DNA of 64,000 nucleotides, taken from the NCBI RefSeq assembly GCF_902506425.1, contig NZ_LR732469.1:2031285-2095284 (forward strand), read 5' to 3'. Of the stretch, positions 18,719-29,000 are shown piece after piece (within the stretch, counting starts at the first letter, position 1; each line of letters opens with the position of its first letter). The DNA is from Novosphingobium sp. 9U (lineage in GTDB: Bacteria; Pseudomonadota; Alphaproteobacteria; Sphingomonadales; Sphingomonadaceae). Below the pieces are notes generated by a model that saw nothing but the letters and a program-made list of their open reading frames with translations, was not told where the DNA came from and did no database searches. A program made the position numbers and the translations under genes.

Positions 18719-19450
18719 ATGCGAGTGGTCGTGACGCATTCTTTCGCCGGGTTCCGCATCGTTTCTGGTGTCCTGGCTGCAGCTTCTCTTTTCGTTTCCG
18801 GGCAGTCGGCTTTCGCCAATGCCGCCAACACCGACATCTCTGCTCCACTGCGTGCTGCCCAAGGCGCCGAGAAGAGCGTGAGCGGTGGCGAGGACGAACA
18901 GTTCCGCAAGCTGTTCAGCTCGTGGCAGAATTTCGAGAGCACCGGCAACGCCGGACTCGCCGCTTCGGTCGGCAAGTCGCCCCTCTCGGCTTCGGCGCGC
19001 GCCGCCGCCGGCATCAGCGGCCCGGTCTCGATCCCTTCGCGCACCCCGCTGAACGGCCTGACCCTGACCAGCAGCTACGGCATGCGCGTTCACCCGGTGC
19101 TCGGCGGCATGCGCGCCCACAAGGGCGTCGATCTTTCGGCTCCGGTCGGCACGCCGATCTACGCGACCGCTGATGGCGTTGTCGGCAAGGCATCGTGGTT
19201 CGGCGGCTACGGCCTCTACGTCCAACTCGAGCATGGCAACAACCTCGAGACCCGCTACGGCCACATGTCGCGGCTGAACGTCGCCGAGGGCCAGCACATC
19301 CACAAGGGTGATGTCGTCGGCTATGTCGGCACCACCGGCCGTTCGACCGGCCCGCACCTCCACTACGAAGTCCGCGTCGATGGCGTGGCCGTGAACCCCA
19401 TTCCCTACATGCAGTCCGACCGCGTTTCGCTCGCTGCCGCGGGCAAGTAG
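18719..19450 (+). CDS. M23-family murein endopeptidase
   Basis: A 243-aa exported peptidoglycan hydrolase. A signal peptide spans about residues 1-34. The LytM/M23 domain covers about 110-225: SSYGMRVHPVLGG, HKGVDLSAPVGTPIYA (first His/Asp zinc ligands), TRYGHMSRL, and GPHLHYEVRVDG with the HxH ligand. All zinc and catalytic residues are present, so it should be active against peptide cross-links, unlike degenerate EnvC/NlpD proteins. It stands alone between the DUF455 gene and a terminator. Confidence 0.94.
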   Translation: MRVVVTHSFAGFRIVSGVLAAASLFVSGQSAFANAANTDISAPLRAAQGAEKSVSGGEDEQFRKLFSSWQNFESTGNAGLAASVGKSPLSASARAAAGISGPVSIPSRTPLNGLTLTSSYGMRVHPVLGGMRAHKGVDLSAPVGTPIYATADGVVGKASWFGGYGLYVQLEHGNNLETRYGHMSRLNVAEGQHIHKGDVVGYVGTTGRSTGPHLHYEVRVDGVAVNPIPYMQSDRVSLAAAGK

Positions 19451-19503
19451 GCGCTGCACTGCCGAGCCGGTTCCCCCCGGCTCCTGATCGGTTGGAGAGG
19501 AGG

Positions 19504-19530
19504 AAAAGGCGGCTGCAAGGCCGCCTTTTC
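19504..19530 (+). terminator. Intrinsic terminator after the M23 peptidase gene
   Basis: AAAAGGCGGC-tgcaa-GGCCGCCTTTTC, located 54 bases after the stop codon. The A-run and T-run make it potentially bidirectional. Confidence 0.9.
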
Positions 19531-19653
19531 TGATTCGGGGAAGCGGCTCACCCCTCGCTTTCGCTCGACATCGCCCGTGATTGTCGCTCATGCTGATCGG
19601 CGACGATGTATACACGCCGAGAATGGCGGGACTTTCGACGGGCGGGAGAGCCG

Positions 19654-20886
19654 ATGACCGAACGCAAGGGCGCCTTTGCTGCCGCGGAGTGGCGAGATCA
19701 TGGCGCGATGATGCCCGCCTGCTTCATCGGCATCATGCTGATCGCTGTGCCCTCCTATGTCTTAGGCGCGATGATCCATCCGTTGGAGCAGCAGTTCGGC
19801 TGGTCGCGCGCGCAGATCACGGCCGGGCCGATGATCCCGGCGCTCACCGCGATCTTCGTGGCCCCGCTTGTCGGCATGGAGATCGATCGCCGTGGCCCGC
19901 GGCGCATCGCCCTTGTTGGCGTGCCGCTGTTCAGCGCCGCCCTCGCGCTGATGGCGCTGGCCGGCCCCGGTATCGCCGGCTGGTGGGCGCTCTACGGACT
20001 GCTCGGTCTTGCCAGCATGCTGATCTTCCCGATGGTCTGGACCGCGGGCATCAACCGCAACTTCGTGCGCAACCGCGGCCTGGCGCTTGCCATCGCGCTG
20101 TCGGGTACGGGTGCGACGGCAGCGGTGTTCCCTGCGATCACCACGGCGCTGCTGGAGAGCTACGGCTGGCGCAGTGCCTACCTCGGCATCGGGCTGCTCT
20201 GCTTTGCCCTCGCCTTCCCTCTCACGTGGTTTCTGTTCAAGCCGGGCGGCTCTCGAGGCGCAGATGCTGAGGCGGCGACCACCGCCGAGCGCGCCGAACG
20301 GCGGGCGCAACTGCGATCGGGCGGCTTCCTGCGCCTTGCCGCCGCCGCGATCGTCTACTCGATGGCACTGGCGTCGCTCACCAGCAACTCGGTGCCGATA
20401 CTGCTGGCCGAAGGCTTCGACGCGATGACGGCGGCGACGACCGCCGGCACCATGGGCCTGGGCACGATCACCGGCCGGCTTGCGGGCGGCTGGCTGCTGG
20501 ACCGCTTCGACGGCCGCTACGTCGCCGCGGGAAGCGTAATCGCGCCTTGCATCAGCGCGCTGATCTTCCTCGCCACGCAAGGATCGCATCCCGGCGCAAT
20601 GGCGGCATGCCTGGTGCTGGGGCTTGCCGCCGGCGCGGAATACGACGCCTGCGCCTATCTCACCGCGCGCTACTTCGGAGTGCGCAACTTCGGCACCCTG
20701 TTCGGCATGATCGCTGCGCTTACCGTGCTTGCCGCCACCACGGGGCCGCTGCTGGCGAACCTCGTGTTCGACAGCGCGCGCAGCTACGATCCGGTGTTCT
20801 GGGGGCTGCTGCCCTGCTTCGGGCTTTCGGCCGTGCTGTTCCTGGCGCTGGGGCCTTACCCGGACGAGAGCGCGACCCCAACCTGA
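19654..20886 (+). CDS. Major facilitator superfamily transporter
   Basis: A 410-aa protein with about twelve hydrophobic segments. It shows the MFS pattern of a loop-2 motif after TM2 (MEIDRRGPRRIALVG) and a glycine-rich TM5 (ALSGTGATAAVF). A hydrophilic central loop (GGSRGADAEAATTAERAERR) separates the halves. The ATG at 19654 (MTERKG) has a good GGGAGAG ribosome binding site, better than the ATG at 19606. Layout resembles the OFA/monocarboxylate-type MFS group, but the substrate cannot be inferred. It converges with bcsZ with a six-base gap. Confidence 0.88.
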   Translation: MTERKGAFAAAEWRDHGAMMPACFIGIMLIAVPSYVLGAMIHPLEQQFGWSRAQITAGPMIPALTAIFVAPLVGMEIDRRGPRRIALVGVPLFSAALALMALAGPGIAGWWALYGLLGLASMLIFPMVWTAGINRNFVRNRGLALAIALSGTGATAAVFPAITTALLESYGWRSAYLGIGLLCFALAFPLTWFLFKPGGSRGADAEAATTAERAERRAQLRSGGFLRLAAAAIVYSMALASLTSNSVPILLAEGFDAMTAATTAGTMGLGTITGRLAGGWLLDRFDGRYVAAGSVIAPCISALIFLATQGSHPGAMAACLVLGLAAGAEYDACAYLTARYFGVRNFGTLFGMIAALTVLAATTGPLLANLVFDSARSYDPVFWGLLPCFGLSAVLFLALGPYPDESATPT

Positions 20887-20892
20887 TCTCCG

Positions 20893-21897
20893 TTACAGCC
20901 GCGCGCCCGCCAGCATCTGCAGCGAGGCGGAGAAGTAGTCCGAATCGAGCTGCACCGGCGGCGGTGAGCCGGTTAGGCGGGCAACGATCGCGGCGCCTCC
21001 GCTCGACAGCGCATAAGGCGCCTCTTCGCCGGTGACGACGTCGATCCAGGCCGGCACCGGTCGGCGCTGGCTCAGGACCGCGCCCCACCACGCCGCGACA
21101 TCGCTCGTCAGCGCCTTGCGTCCGCCCATCAGCGCATAGAGCGGCACGCGGATGGCGTCGTATCCAAAGCGCGCCGGCTTGTCGCGCGCGGGTGCCACCG
21201 CAGCGGGACCGGTCACGGCCACCCAGTCGCACGGCAGGTGTAGCGGCCCGAAGCGAGCCTGGCGCAGCAGCGCCTCGCCGCTGGAGATCACGCCGCTCCA
21301 AGTCGCCGTGCCGTCGAGCCGGGCGAAGGTGTCGAGCGCGGGCCACACGTAGTACGAAGGGTTGACCGTGACCTCCGCAGCGCTCGCGAAACCCGCTCGT
21401 CCCGGCAGGAGCAGCTGGCGACCGAACCGTTCGGCCACGCAGTCGCGCCGGATCGCGGCGCGGATGGCCGCGGAGCGTTCGAGATAAGCACTGGTCTTCC
21501 ACCGCTCGCCCGCCAGCGCCAGGGCCCAGGCGATCAGCATGTCACCATCGGTGGCGTTGTTGGGATCGCCCACCGGCTTCGCCTGCCGTGGATCGTAGCG
21601 CCACGCGTAGAGATCGTCGCCGCCCAGCGTCGCTTCGGTCCAGCGCAGCATGGCGGCAAAAGCCTCGCGGTCCTCGGACAGCGCGGCCAGGATCATGCCG
21701 TAGCCCTGCCCTTCGGAGTGGCTGATGCCGCCATTGCCGGTGTCGACGATGCGACCCGAGCGATCGAGGAAGCGCTGGCGATAGATCCGCCACCAGCCAC
21801 CGGCCGGCTCGGCATAGCTCTGCACGCCGGTGCTGCAGGCGGCCGCGGTCAGCGCGACCACCAGGCCGAGCGAGAACTTGCGCCGATCAACGACCAT
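20893..21897 (-). CDS. bcsZ: Glycoside hydrolase family 8 endoglucanase of the cellulose operon
   Basis: A 334-aa beta-1,4-glucanase that trims nascent cellulose in the periplasm. Family 8 signatures are NGGISHSEGQGYGM with the catalytic Glu62, then LYAWRYDP, and NNATDGDMLIAWAL. The N-terminus combines a twin-arginine-like DRRKFSLGL with a lipobox-like LTAAAC (Cys21), so it may be lipid-anchored. As last gene of the locus it overlaps bcsD by 11 bases. Its presence with bcsABCD is standard for cellulose producers. Confidence 0.93.
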   Translation of the reverse strand: MVVDRRKFSLGLVVALTAAACSTGVQSYAEPAGGWWRIYRQRFLDRSGRIVDTGNGGISHSEGQGYGMILAALSEDREAFAAMLRWTEATLGGDDLYAWRYDPRQAKPVGDPNNATDGDMLIAWALALAGERWKTSAYLERSAAIRAAIRRDCVAERFGRQLLLPGRAGFASAAEVTVNPSYYVWPALDTFARLDGTATWSGVISSGEALLRQARFGPLHLPCDWVAVTGPAAVAPARDKPARFGYDAIRVPLYALMGGRKALTSDVAAWWGAVLSQRRPVPAWIDVVTGEEAPYALSSGGAAIVARLTGSPPPVQLDSDYFSASLQMLAGARL

Positions 21898-22357
21898 GTC
21901 GCAGCTCTACCGTATCGCCCTTCCACTCTGCGCGCGTGTGCAGCGTCGGCCCGCTGCCGAGCTTGCGGAACCAAGTGTCGTAGGCACCCTCCAGGACGGC
22001 GAGCAGCATGCCCAGCCACGGCCCGCTCGGCACGTGTTCGGGCGCAGGCGGCGCATCGCGGTGGTGGACGACGATGGCGTCACGCTCGATGGCGACTTCC
22101 GCCTCGCCCCAGCCCATCGCGCTCCAGAACGCATTGACCCGCCAAGCAAGCTGCGACGCGTCCTCGACCCCCTCGAGCGTCTCTGCCGCGGCGATGCGGC
22201 GGCCGATCGCGAGATAGAATCCGCGACGCTGGGGGGCAGGCACGGTCTCGGCCAGCTCCGCCGCGAGCGCCGCCACTAGCGGTGCGAACGAGGCGCGCGG
22301 CGTCGCCGGCGCAGCCGTGGAGGAGCCGAACATCTGGTGCAATGGATCGAACTTCAT
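21887..22357 (-). CDS. bcsD: Cellulose synthase subunit D
   Basis: A 156-aa protein with the same length and pattern as Komagataeibacter BcsD/AcsD. It has an N-terminal helical part and the central block WSAMGWGEAEVAIERDAIVV followed by HHRD, where AcsD has a WG..V/L..IVHE..P pattern. PSGPWLGMLLAVLEGAYDTW then corresponds to the AcsD G.WLAPVLEGLYGRW block. BcsD forms a periplasmic octameric ring that guides glucan chains and raises crystallinity; it marks type I cellulose operons. The start overlaps the bcsC stop by four bases. Identification is by pattern memory, not alignment. Confidence 0.82.
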   Translation of the reverse strand: MKFDPLHQMFGSSTAAPATPRASFAPLVAALAAELAETVPAPQRRGFYLAIGRRIAAAETLEGVEDASQLAWRVNAFWSAMGWGEAEVAIERDAIVVHHRDAPPAPEHVPSGPWLGMLLAVLEGAYDTWFRKLGSGPTLHTRAEWKGDTVELRHGR

Positions 22358-25300
22358 GGCGTCGTCCCAAAGGTCTGGCGCACGCCGAGCGTCGAGCGAA
22401 ACTCGTCGTAGCTGCCGAAGGTGTTGTAGCTGGCCTCGCCGCCGACGCGGGTGTTCGGGCCGACGCGGTAATAGAGCGAGGCATCGGCCGCGACCGCGAA
22501 GCCGGTCTTGCTGATGCTGTCGTAGGTGGCGCGCACGTCGCGATTCAGCACTTTCAAGCGGTCGAGCTCTGCCTGGGCAGCGGCGTCGGTCGGGTAGAGC
22601 GGCACCTCGTCCTGGCTGTAGCTCTGATAGCCGGGCGTGACCGAGGCCTTCAGCTCCAGCGACTGCGTGTTCATCGCGTAGCTGATCGGGAAGCTGACGC
22701 TGAGGAAGTCCTGCGGGCTGAAGTAACCGCCGTGACCGTAAGTGAAGTAGTTCTGGCTGTTGTCGTACTTCTGGTAATTGACGTTGAGGCCCGCGGTCAG
22801 GCGCGACTGTGCGGTCTGCAGCAGCCGCAGGTAGCCGCCGACATTCGCTTCGATCCCGTCGTTCTTGCGCACGTTCTCACCGCGATAGCGGTTGTAGCGG
22901 CCTTCCGCGTAGAAGCCGTTGCCGTTGCTGTCGTACGAGAAGCCGGCGCCACCGCCGGTGCGCATGACCTGTCCCCAGCGTTCGCCCGTCACCGGGTCGC
23001 GAGTGCCGGCGTATGAGACCACGCTGTCGGTCACCGGCTTGCGCTCCACCCAGGCGCGGATGCGCGAGCTCTCGCCGAGCTTGGGCGAGACTTCGGCGCG
23101 GCCGGTGAGCTTGGTCTTGCCCATGCCGATCGGGGTGGTGCCGACCTCTGCCTTCACCGCATTGCTCTCGTAGCCGATCGCAGGCGCTAGGCCTGATTCG
23201 TGCTGCGTGGCGGCTTCGACCAGGGGCGAAGGCAGTTCATCGACGATCGCCTGCGCTTCGGGTGTGCCGTTGCGGCCGAAGCGGGCGAGACCGGAGCCGG
23301 TCGGACGGCCGGCGTCGATCACCACCGCTTCCCCACTGATGTAAGCGCGACCGCTGAGCACGTTGGTCGAGAGCTTGGCGTTGCCCTTGATCTCGCTCAA
23401 TTTGCTGAGGCCCTTCTCCCCCGAGCGCGCGCGGAACGAAGTGCTGACATCGGCGCGGGGGCCCGCACCTTCGGAAAGCTGCGAGATGTCGGACTGGATC
23501 TGCGCGAGCACCGGGTCGGCGGGATACCCGCTCGCGGGCACGCCCGAGCCGGCCTGCGTGTCGTAAGCTTGGGCGGGATAGCCCTGCGGCGCGGGATAGC
23601 CTTGCTGCGGGTACGCCTGCTGAGGATATTGAGGCTGGGGATAGCTGGGCGCCGGATAGGCCTGCTGCGGATAGCTCTGCTGCGGGTAGCCTTGGACCGG
23701 ATAGTTCTGGGCCGGGTAAATCTGGGTCGGGTAATTTTGGACCGGAGCGGAATAGGCGGGCGCCTGGTAACTCTGCGCCACGTAAGTGTCGGCCGGGTAA
23801 GCGGCGGGCATGATCTGACCTCCATCGGGCGCGTAGGATGCGGGCGTGAACTGACCCGGTGCGTTTTGGCCGGGCGCTATGGCCGCGCCGCCCGCATAGC
23901 TCTGTGGCTGGTAGCTCGGCTGCGGATAGCTCGATTGCGGGTTGGGCTGCTGCGGCAGACGCGAACCGCCACCCAGCGCGAACGGGTTGATCGGGGTCGG
24001 AGCCATTGGCGCCGCCTGGTTGCGGAACGGGTTGGCGCCGGCAGCACCCGCGGGCGCTCCGCCCATGCCGGCGAACGGATTGCCGCCCGCGGCCAGCCCC
24101 GCACCCGAGTAGAGCGAGCGCGCGTCCTTCAGCAGGCGCACCGCGCCACGCTCGTCGCCGCGAGCGCGTTCGACCTGCGCCAGCGAGAGCCGGACCTGGT
24201 AGTCCTGCGGGTAGAGCTTCAGCACATCGTTCTGCGCGCGCTCCGACAGCGCATTGTCGCCCGCTGCCTGCGCAGATGCGGCGAGACCGAGCAGCGCATC
24301 CTTGTCGCGCGGGTTGCGGCCCAGCACCAGCTGGTAGGTCTGCGCTGCGCGCGCCGCCATGCCGCCCGCTTGGTAGAGCCGGCCGAGCGCCGAAAGGATC
24401 TGCGGATTGTCCGGCGCGGCATTGTACGCCGATTGGAGCATGTCGAAGGCCGTCGCGTATTGCCCTGCCAGGCGCGCGCGGTCAGCCTGCGCGACCGAGA
24501 GCGTCGCACCCATGCGAGCATAGGCGCGCTGGCCTTCGGGACCGTTGCCGACGACTTGGCTGGCGCGCTGCAGCGCCATTTGCGCCAGGTCCTCGCGCCC
24601 GGTGCGGGTCAGCACGCCGATGACACCGGCGTAGCCGTCCATGTCTAGCCGGCCTGAATCAATGGCGGTCTGCGCCAGCGACACCGCCGCGCCCTGGTCG
24701 CCCATGTCGATAAGCGCGTCGGCGATCGCCGGCAGCTTGGCGGAGGGCACCGCCTCCATCTGGCCGAGCTGGCGCAGCACGTTGACGGCCTGCCCCTGCT
24801 GGCCGGCCGCCGCCAGTTGCTTGGTGCGCGCGATCGCGGCATCGACCTTCACGCCGATTGCAAAGCTGCGCATCGGCGCGGTGCGCTGCGTATCGGGGAT
24901 CATGCCCATCAGCCGGTCGGCCTCGGCCGTGCGGCCAAGATCGTTGTTGAGGAGCGCTGCGGCATAAGTCGTGTCGGAGCTGCCGGTGCTGGCCAGGGCG
25001 CGCAGCAAGCCCTCCGCATCCGACATGCGCCCCCGCTTCACCAGATAGCGGGCGAACTCATAGCGAATCCAGGGATCGTTGCGGTCGAGCAGCAGGCCGT
25101 TCTGGAACTCGCGCTCCGCGTTGAAGTCGTCGCCACGCTCGGCCGCCGCGAGTGCCCGGCCGCGCGCGGCGCGCGATTGCAGGCGTGCATCGTCCTGCGC
25201 GCCGCCTTGCAGTGCCTGACGATAGAAGTCCGCCGAATCGGCGTAGCGGCCCTGCTTGTCGTAGATGTCGCCCAGCAGCTCAAGCGCTGGGGCGGGCTCT

Positions 25301-26022
25301 GGGTAGCCCGAGCGCACGAGCTGTTCGGCTTGGGCCTGTGCATCGTCGAGGCGGCCTTGCGCAAGCAACTCACGGGCCTGGCCGATGCCGGCGAAGAACC
25401 GAGCGGCGGCAAGGCCGCTTGCCCACTGCGACGCCTTGCCCAAGCCCGAGGCCTGCTGGAGGAGATCCGCGGCTTCGGCGAAGCGCTGCTGGCGCAGCCG
25501 GACGAGACCGAGACCGCCCAGTGCCTCGGGATCGCGGCGGTTGGCGGCAAGCGCCTTGTTGAACTGCGCGGCGGCCGCAACCAGGCTACCGCTGTTGAGC
25601 GCACCATAGCCGGCGACCCGAGCCTGCCCGGCCCGCACAGATGCAGGCGGTGTCGGAGTGGGAGCCGGCTTGGCGGCTGCGGTCTTCACCGGCGGCTTGG
25701 CGGCAGGTTTTGCCTCTACACGCGCGGGAGCGGGCGCCGGCTTGGCCGCAGGCGTCGCGCGCGGCTTCGCAGCAGCTTGGGGCTTCGGGGCCGGCTGCGC
25801 CTTCGCCGGAGCAGCAGCGGCAGCAGCCTTGGCGCCTGGATCGAGCGCACGTGCGCGGCGCATCGCCTGCTCGGCCAGGTCCTCGCGCCCCTTGGAGCGC
25901 CAGTACTGCGCCTGCTTCACCAGCGCGTCGACGGCGGGGCTCGCCGCTAGCACAGGTCCGGCGCCGGCGGTGGAGACGAGCAGCGCTGCTATCGCCAAGC
26001 GCAAGCTGGAATGCCGAGCCAT
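22354..26022 (-). CDS. bcsC: Cellulose export outer-membrane protein BcsC
   Basis: A 1222-aa protein. A signal peptide (residues 1-28, ending VLAASP) is followed by an alanine/proline/lysine-rich stretch (about 60-125). A long array of TPR repeats comes next (about 135-640, e.g. ALGGLGLVRLRQQRFAEAAD), then a Q/Y/P-rich low-complexity linker (about 640-840), and the C-terminal BCSC_C beta-barrel (about 870-1222) ending in LGVRQTFGTTP. BcsC carries cellulose across the outer membrane; the TPR part contacts peptidoglycan and periplasmic partners. The start at 26022 shares one base with the bcsAB stop (TGATG). The frame is open upstream, but signal peptide and overlap set the start. The YPxQ-rich linker is unusual. 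Confidence 0.95.
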   Translation of the reverse strand: MARHSSLRLAIAALLVSTAGAGPVLAASPAVDALVKQAQYWRSKGREDLAEQAMRRARALDPGAKAAAAAAPAKAQPAPKPQAAAKPRATPAAKPAPAPARVEAKPAAKPPVKTAAAKPAPTPTPPASVRAGQARVAGYGALNSGSLVAAAAQFNKALAANRRDPEALGGLGLVRLRQQRFAEAADLLQQASGLGKASQWASGLAAARFFAGIGQARELLAQGRLDDAQAQAEQLVRSGYPEPAPALELLGDIYDKQGRYADSADFYRQALQGGAQDDARLQSRAARGRALAAAERGDDFNAEREFQNGLLLDRNDPWIRYEFARYLVKRGRMSDAEGLLRALASTGSSDTTYAAALLNNDLGRTAEADRLMGMIPDTQRTAPMRSFAIGVKVDAAIARTKQLAAAGQQGQAVNVLRQLGQMEAVPSAKLPAIADALIDMGDQGAAVSLAQTAIDSGRLDMDGYAGVIGVLTRTGREDLAQMALQRASQVVGNGPEGQRAYARMGATLSVAQADRARLAGQYATAFDMLQSAYNAAPDNPQILSALGRLYQAGGMAARAAQTYQLVLGRNPRDKDALLGLAASAQAAGDNALSERAQNDVLKLYPQDYQVRLSLAQVERARGDERGAVRLLKDARSLYSGAGLAAGGNPFAGMGGAPAGAAGANPFRNQAAPMAPTPINPFALGGGSRLPQQPNPQSSYPQPSYQPQSYAGGAAIAPGQNAPGQFTPASYAPDGGQIMPAAYPADTYVAQSYQAPAYSAPVQNYPTQIYPAQNYPVQGYPQQSYPQQAYPAPSYPQPQYPQQAYPQQGYPAPQGYPAQAYDTQAGSGVPASGYPADPVLAQIQSDISQLSEGAGPRADVSTSFRARSGEKGLSKLSEIKGNAKLSTNVLSGRAYISGEAVVIDAGRPTGSGLARFGRNGTPEAQAIVDELPSPLVEAATQHESGLAPAIGYESNAVKAEVGTTPIGMGKTKLTGRAEVSPKLGESSRIRAWVERKPVTDSVVSYAGTRDPVTGERWGQVMRTGGGAGFSYDSNGNGFYAEGRYNRYRGENVRKNDGIEANVGGYLRLLQTAQSRLTAGLNVNYQKYDNSQNYFTYGHGGYFSPQDFLSVSFPISYAMNTQSLELKASVTPGYQSYSQDEVPLYPTDAAAQAELDRLKVLNRDVRATYDSISKTGFAVAADASLYYRVGPNTRVGGEASYNTFGSYDEFRSTLGVRQTFGTTP
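23510..23990 (-). repeat. In-frame repeat encoding a YP-x-Q-rich linker in bcsC
   Basis: Degenerate 12- to 18-base units (reverse complement of ggatag/gggtag-type words) encode repeated YPQQ, YPAQ, YPVQ, YPAP and SYPQP motifs. They lie between the TPR array and the barrel. The unit length varies and there are no spacers, so it is a coding low-complexity region prone to slippage. Confidence 0.8.
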
Positions 26023-29000
26023 CAGTGCAGGTCCTTTTCGCCCAGGCGGCGCGCGGCGTGGTTGCGGAAGTAGAAGTAGGCCGGGCTGGCGAGGATCGCG
26101 GCGAGCAGCACCGTGAACAGACCCATGAGGAACGGCCGCTGGCTGAACCAGTAGGCCGCCTTCATCCACAACGGCAGCGTGCCCACCCAATAGGTCTGGC
26201 CCACCGCGAAGCTGGTCATGCCCTCGCCCGAGGTGACCGAGAGATCGCCCTGGATGGAGGCGTTGATCTTCTCGTCCGCCATGCCGTCGACCAGCATCGG
26301 CAAGTTCGCACCGTTGTCCGCCAGCAGCGCAACGACGGTGCGCTTCGATGCGAAGGGAGAGCGAAAGCTGACGATGCCGGAGAAGTCGCGCGAACCGTAG
26401 ACCACCGGCTCCGCATCCGACGGATTGTCGGACTTCATGCCGCCGAACAGCGCCTCGACGTATTGAAGCGGCGAGCGTTCGGCGACGTGGAGGACGCCAT
26501 CGTTGTAAGTCAGCGGTGCGTTCTCGAACAGCGTCGAGGCGCCCGCCATGGCGCTGCTGCCGATCACCAGGACATCACGGTCCGCCAGTTCGGCCGGGAC
26601 GATCTCCGACGACACGGTGACGCCGGTTGCCGGCACGCCGGTCGCATCGCCGAAGCGGCCCATCAGCATCAGGAACGCGCTGACGGAGGCCGGCGACGGG
26701 TCCTTGGCCATCAGCACCGTGGTCTCGGACAAGTCGGGCCGCACCGTGAACGGGAAGCCGGCGCCGGCGAAGGTCGCCAGGTCGGGCATCGTGATGCCGT
26801 GATAGGCGCTGGTGAGGTCGATGGTGCTGTTGGGATCGAGGGAGACGCGCACATTGTCGGGCAGCGTGCCCGTGCACTTCTTCTTGTCGGCGATGATCAG
26901 GTTGTAGTCGAAGGTCAGCTCGTTGGAACCGAACAGGTTGTAGCGCGGCAGCACGACGCCTGCGTCCGAGTCCGAGCTGCGCGCAGCCGAGCCGGAGAAC
27001 CAGTCCCGCCACCACGAACCCGCAATCGGCAGCGTCTTCAGGTACTGGCCGTTCAGCGAGACATCGAGCCGCGAGGCCCGCTTGTCGAGCCACTGCGCCA
27101 CCGGATAACGGTAGCCCAGGTTCAGCTTGCCGCCCTGGCGTGGCCAGAAGAACAAGTCAGGCGCCACGCGGAAGCGCGCGGTCAGCGGTCCCGGCGGCAG
27201 GCCCAGGCCTTGCAGCTCGTACGGCTGCATGATGTCACCCAGCTTCACCGCATGATCGGTCGGAATCCAGCGCGGCGCACCGTAAGCCGGGTAAGTCGGG
27301 ATGCGCACGCCATCGAAGTTCATGCGCGCGCCGCCGAACACGCCGCGCCCGGTCGAAACCGCGGCCGCAGCCAGGCTCAGCTCGCGCGGGTCGCGGCCCA
27401 TGATCACGAGCAGCATGCCCAGCGGATCGCGCGGGTTCTGCACCACGGCCGCGGAAGGCCCGTCGGGGTTGAGGTCGAGCCCGGGGATCTGCGCGCCCTG
27501 GGTCAGGAACACGATTGCATTGCCGGTCGGCAGCGAGCCGTTGTAGCGCGGCGGGAACGCGAAGCCGCGATAGCTCGACAGGCTGCCCATCCACGAGGCC
27601 ACGCTCGCGGCGGCTTCCAGCTCACGCCCGTGCGGCTGGCCGGCGAAGACGAACGGCAGGTTCAGCGGCTTGTTGTCGCCCTTCTCGAAGAACGGTCCGG
27701 GCAGACGCGCGAGGTCGGGCTTGAAGGGCAGGCGCTGGAGTCGAAGGTCCATCCAGGTGCGGGTGTTGCTGACATTGGCCCAGAGCGAGGAATGGAACGG
27801 ATCCTCGCAATCACGCGCATAGTGGCCGATCAGGCGCAAGTTCAGCTGGTTGTCGCCCGGCAGGAACAGCGCCGGATTGATCGGCACGGTGAAGGTCATG
27901 CCGCCCGCATTGGCGCGGGTCAGCGGGATCGTCTGCACCACCTCGCCGTTGAGGATGACGACCAGTTGGCTTAGGTCATCCAGCATCGCCGGGGACCACG
28001 CCGTCTGAATCGTGATCGAGGCACTGGTGACCACGCGGTCCTGGCGCAGGCCGAAGGGGATGCCGATCTCGCCATGCGTGCCCTGCAGGCGCACCGGCTG
28101 CTTGATCCTCAGATCTTTCAGGCTCAGGCGCCGCACCACGTCGGCCCCGGCCGCGGGCGGCGCATCCAGGACGGTCGCTGCGAGCAGCTGCGATGCGGAG
28201 CCCAGGCCGACGAGCCCGACCAGCAGCGCCGCCGCGATCGCCGCCGCCTTCGACAGTGCCCCAGCCTTGTCGTCACCCTTACCCGGCTTGGGCCCCTCGT
28301 ACTTGCGGATCTTCTTTAGCTCGGCGCGGTTGAGCCGAAGCATGCGCTTCAAGGTGACGAGGTCGACCACGATGATGTCCTTGATGGAGCTGATGCCGCT
28401 GACGGTCGCGTGCTGACCGACCGGCTGCCAGGCGTCGGCACGGCCCATGACTGCGCGCACCAGGTGGCGGCCGGCCATGACGTCGAGCTTGAGAAAGCGC
28501 ACAAAGGAGTCCTCGCCGGCAGTGCGCACGGTCTCGACCGGGATCGCCAGCGTCTCGTCGCCCATGGCCATGGTCAGGTGAACCACGTCGCGCTCGCGCA
28601 CGGGCAGTTCCTTGGGCAGCTCCAGCGCGGCGCCGCCCATCGAGATGTCGATGGTGTGCGCAGGCACGACATGGCCCGAGGCGAGATGCGCGGTGACCGG
28701 CAGGCGCACCGGGATGCGGATGTCCTGGCGAGTCTGGCGCGTCTCGCGCGCGACCGAGACGGCGGCGATAAGGATGATCAGGCTGAAGGTCGCCCAGGCG
28801 ACGTTCAGCACCAACGTGTCGGTCTGAATGTTGAACAAGTGGGGGAAGAACACGCGCTTGACCACCGCCAGGCCAATGCCGAACGCCATCAGGCCGATGC
28901 AGATGAGGTGCGGGCGCACAACCGCCCAGTCGAAGTAAGTGCGGTCGAGCAGGTCGCCCTTGTCGGTGACGTTGAACTTGCCCTTGCGCGGCTGGAACCA

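Noticed and set aside
23510..23990. CRISPR-like array in the repeat region of bcsC
   Set aside because: Units are irregular, in frame, without unique spacers, and code for a YPxQ-rich linker.
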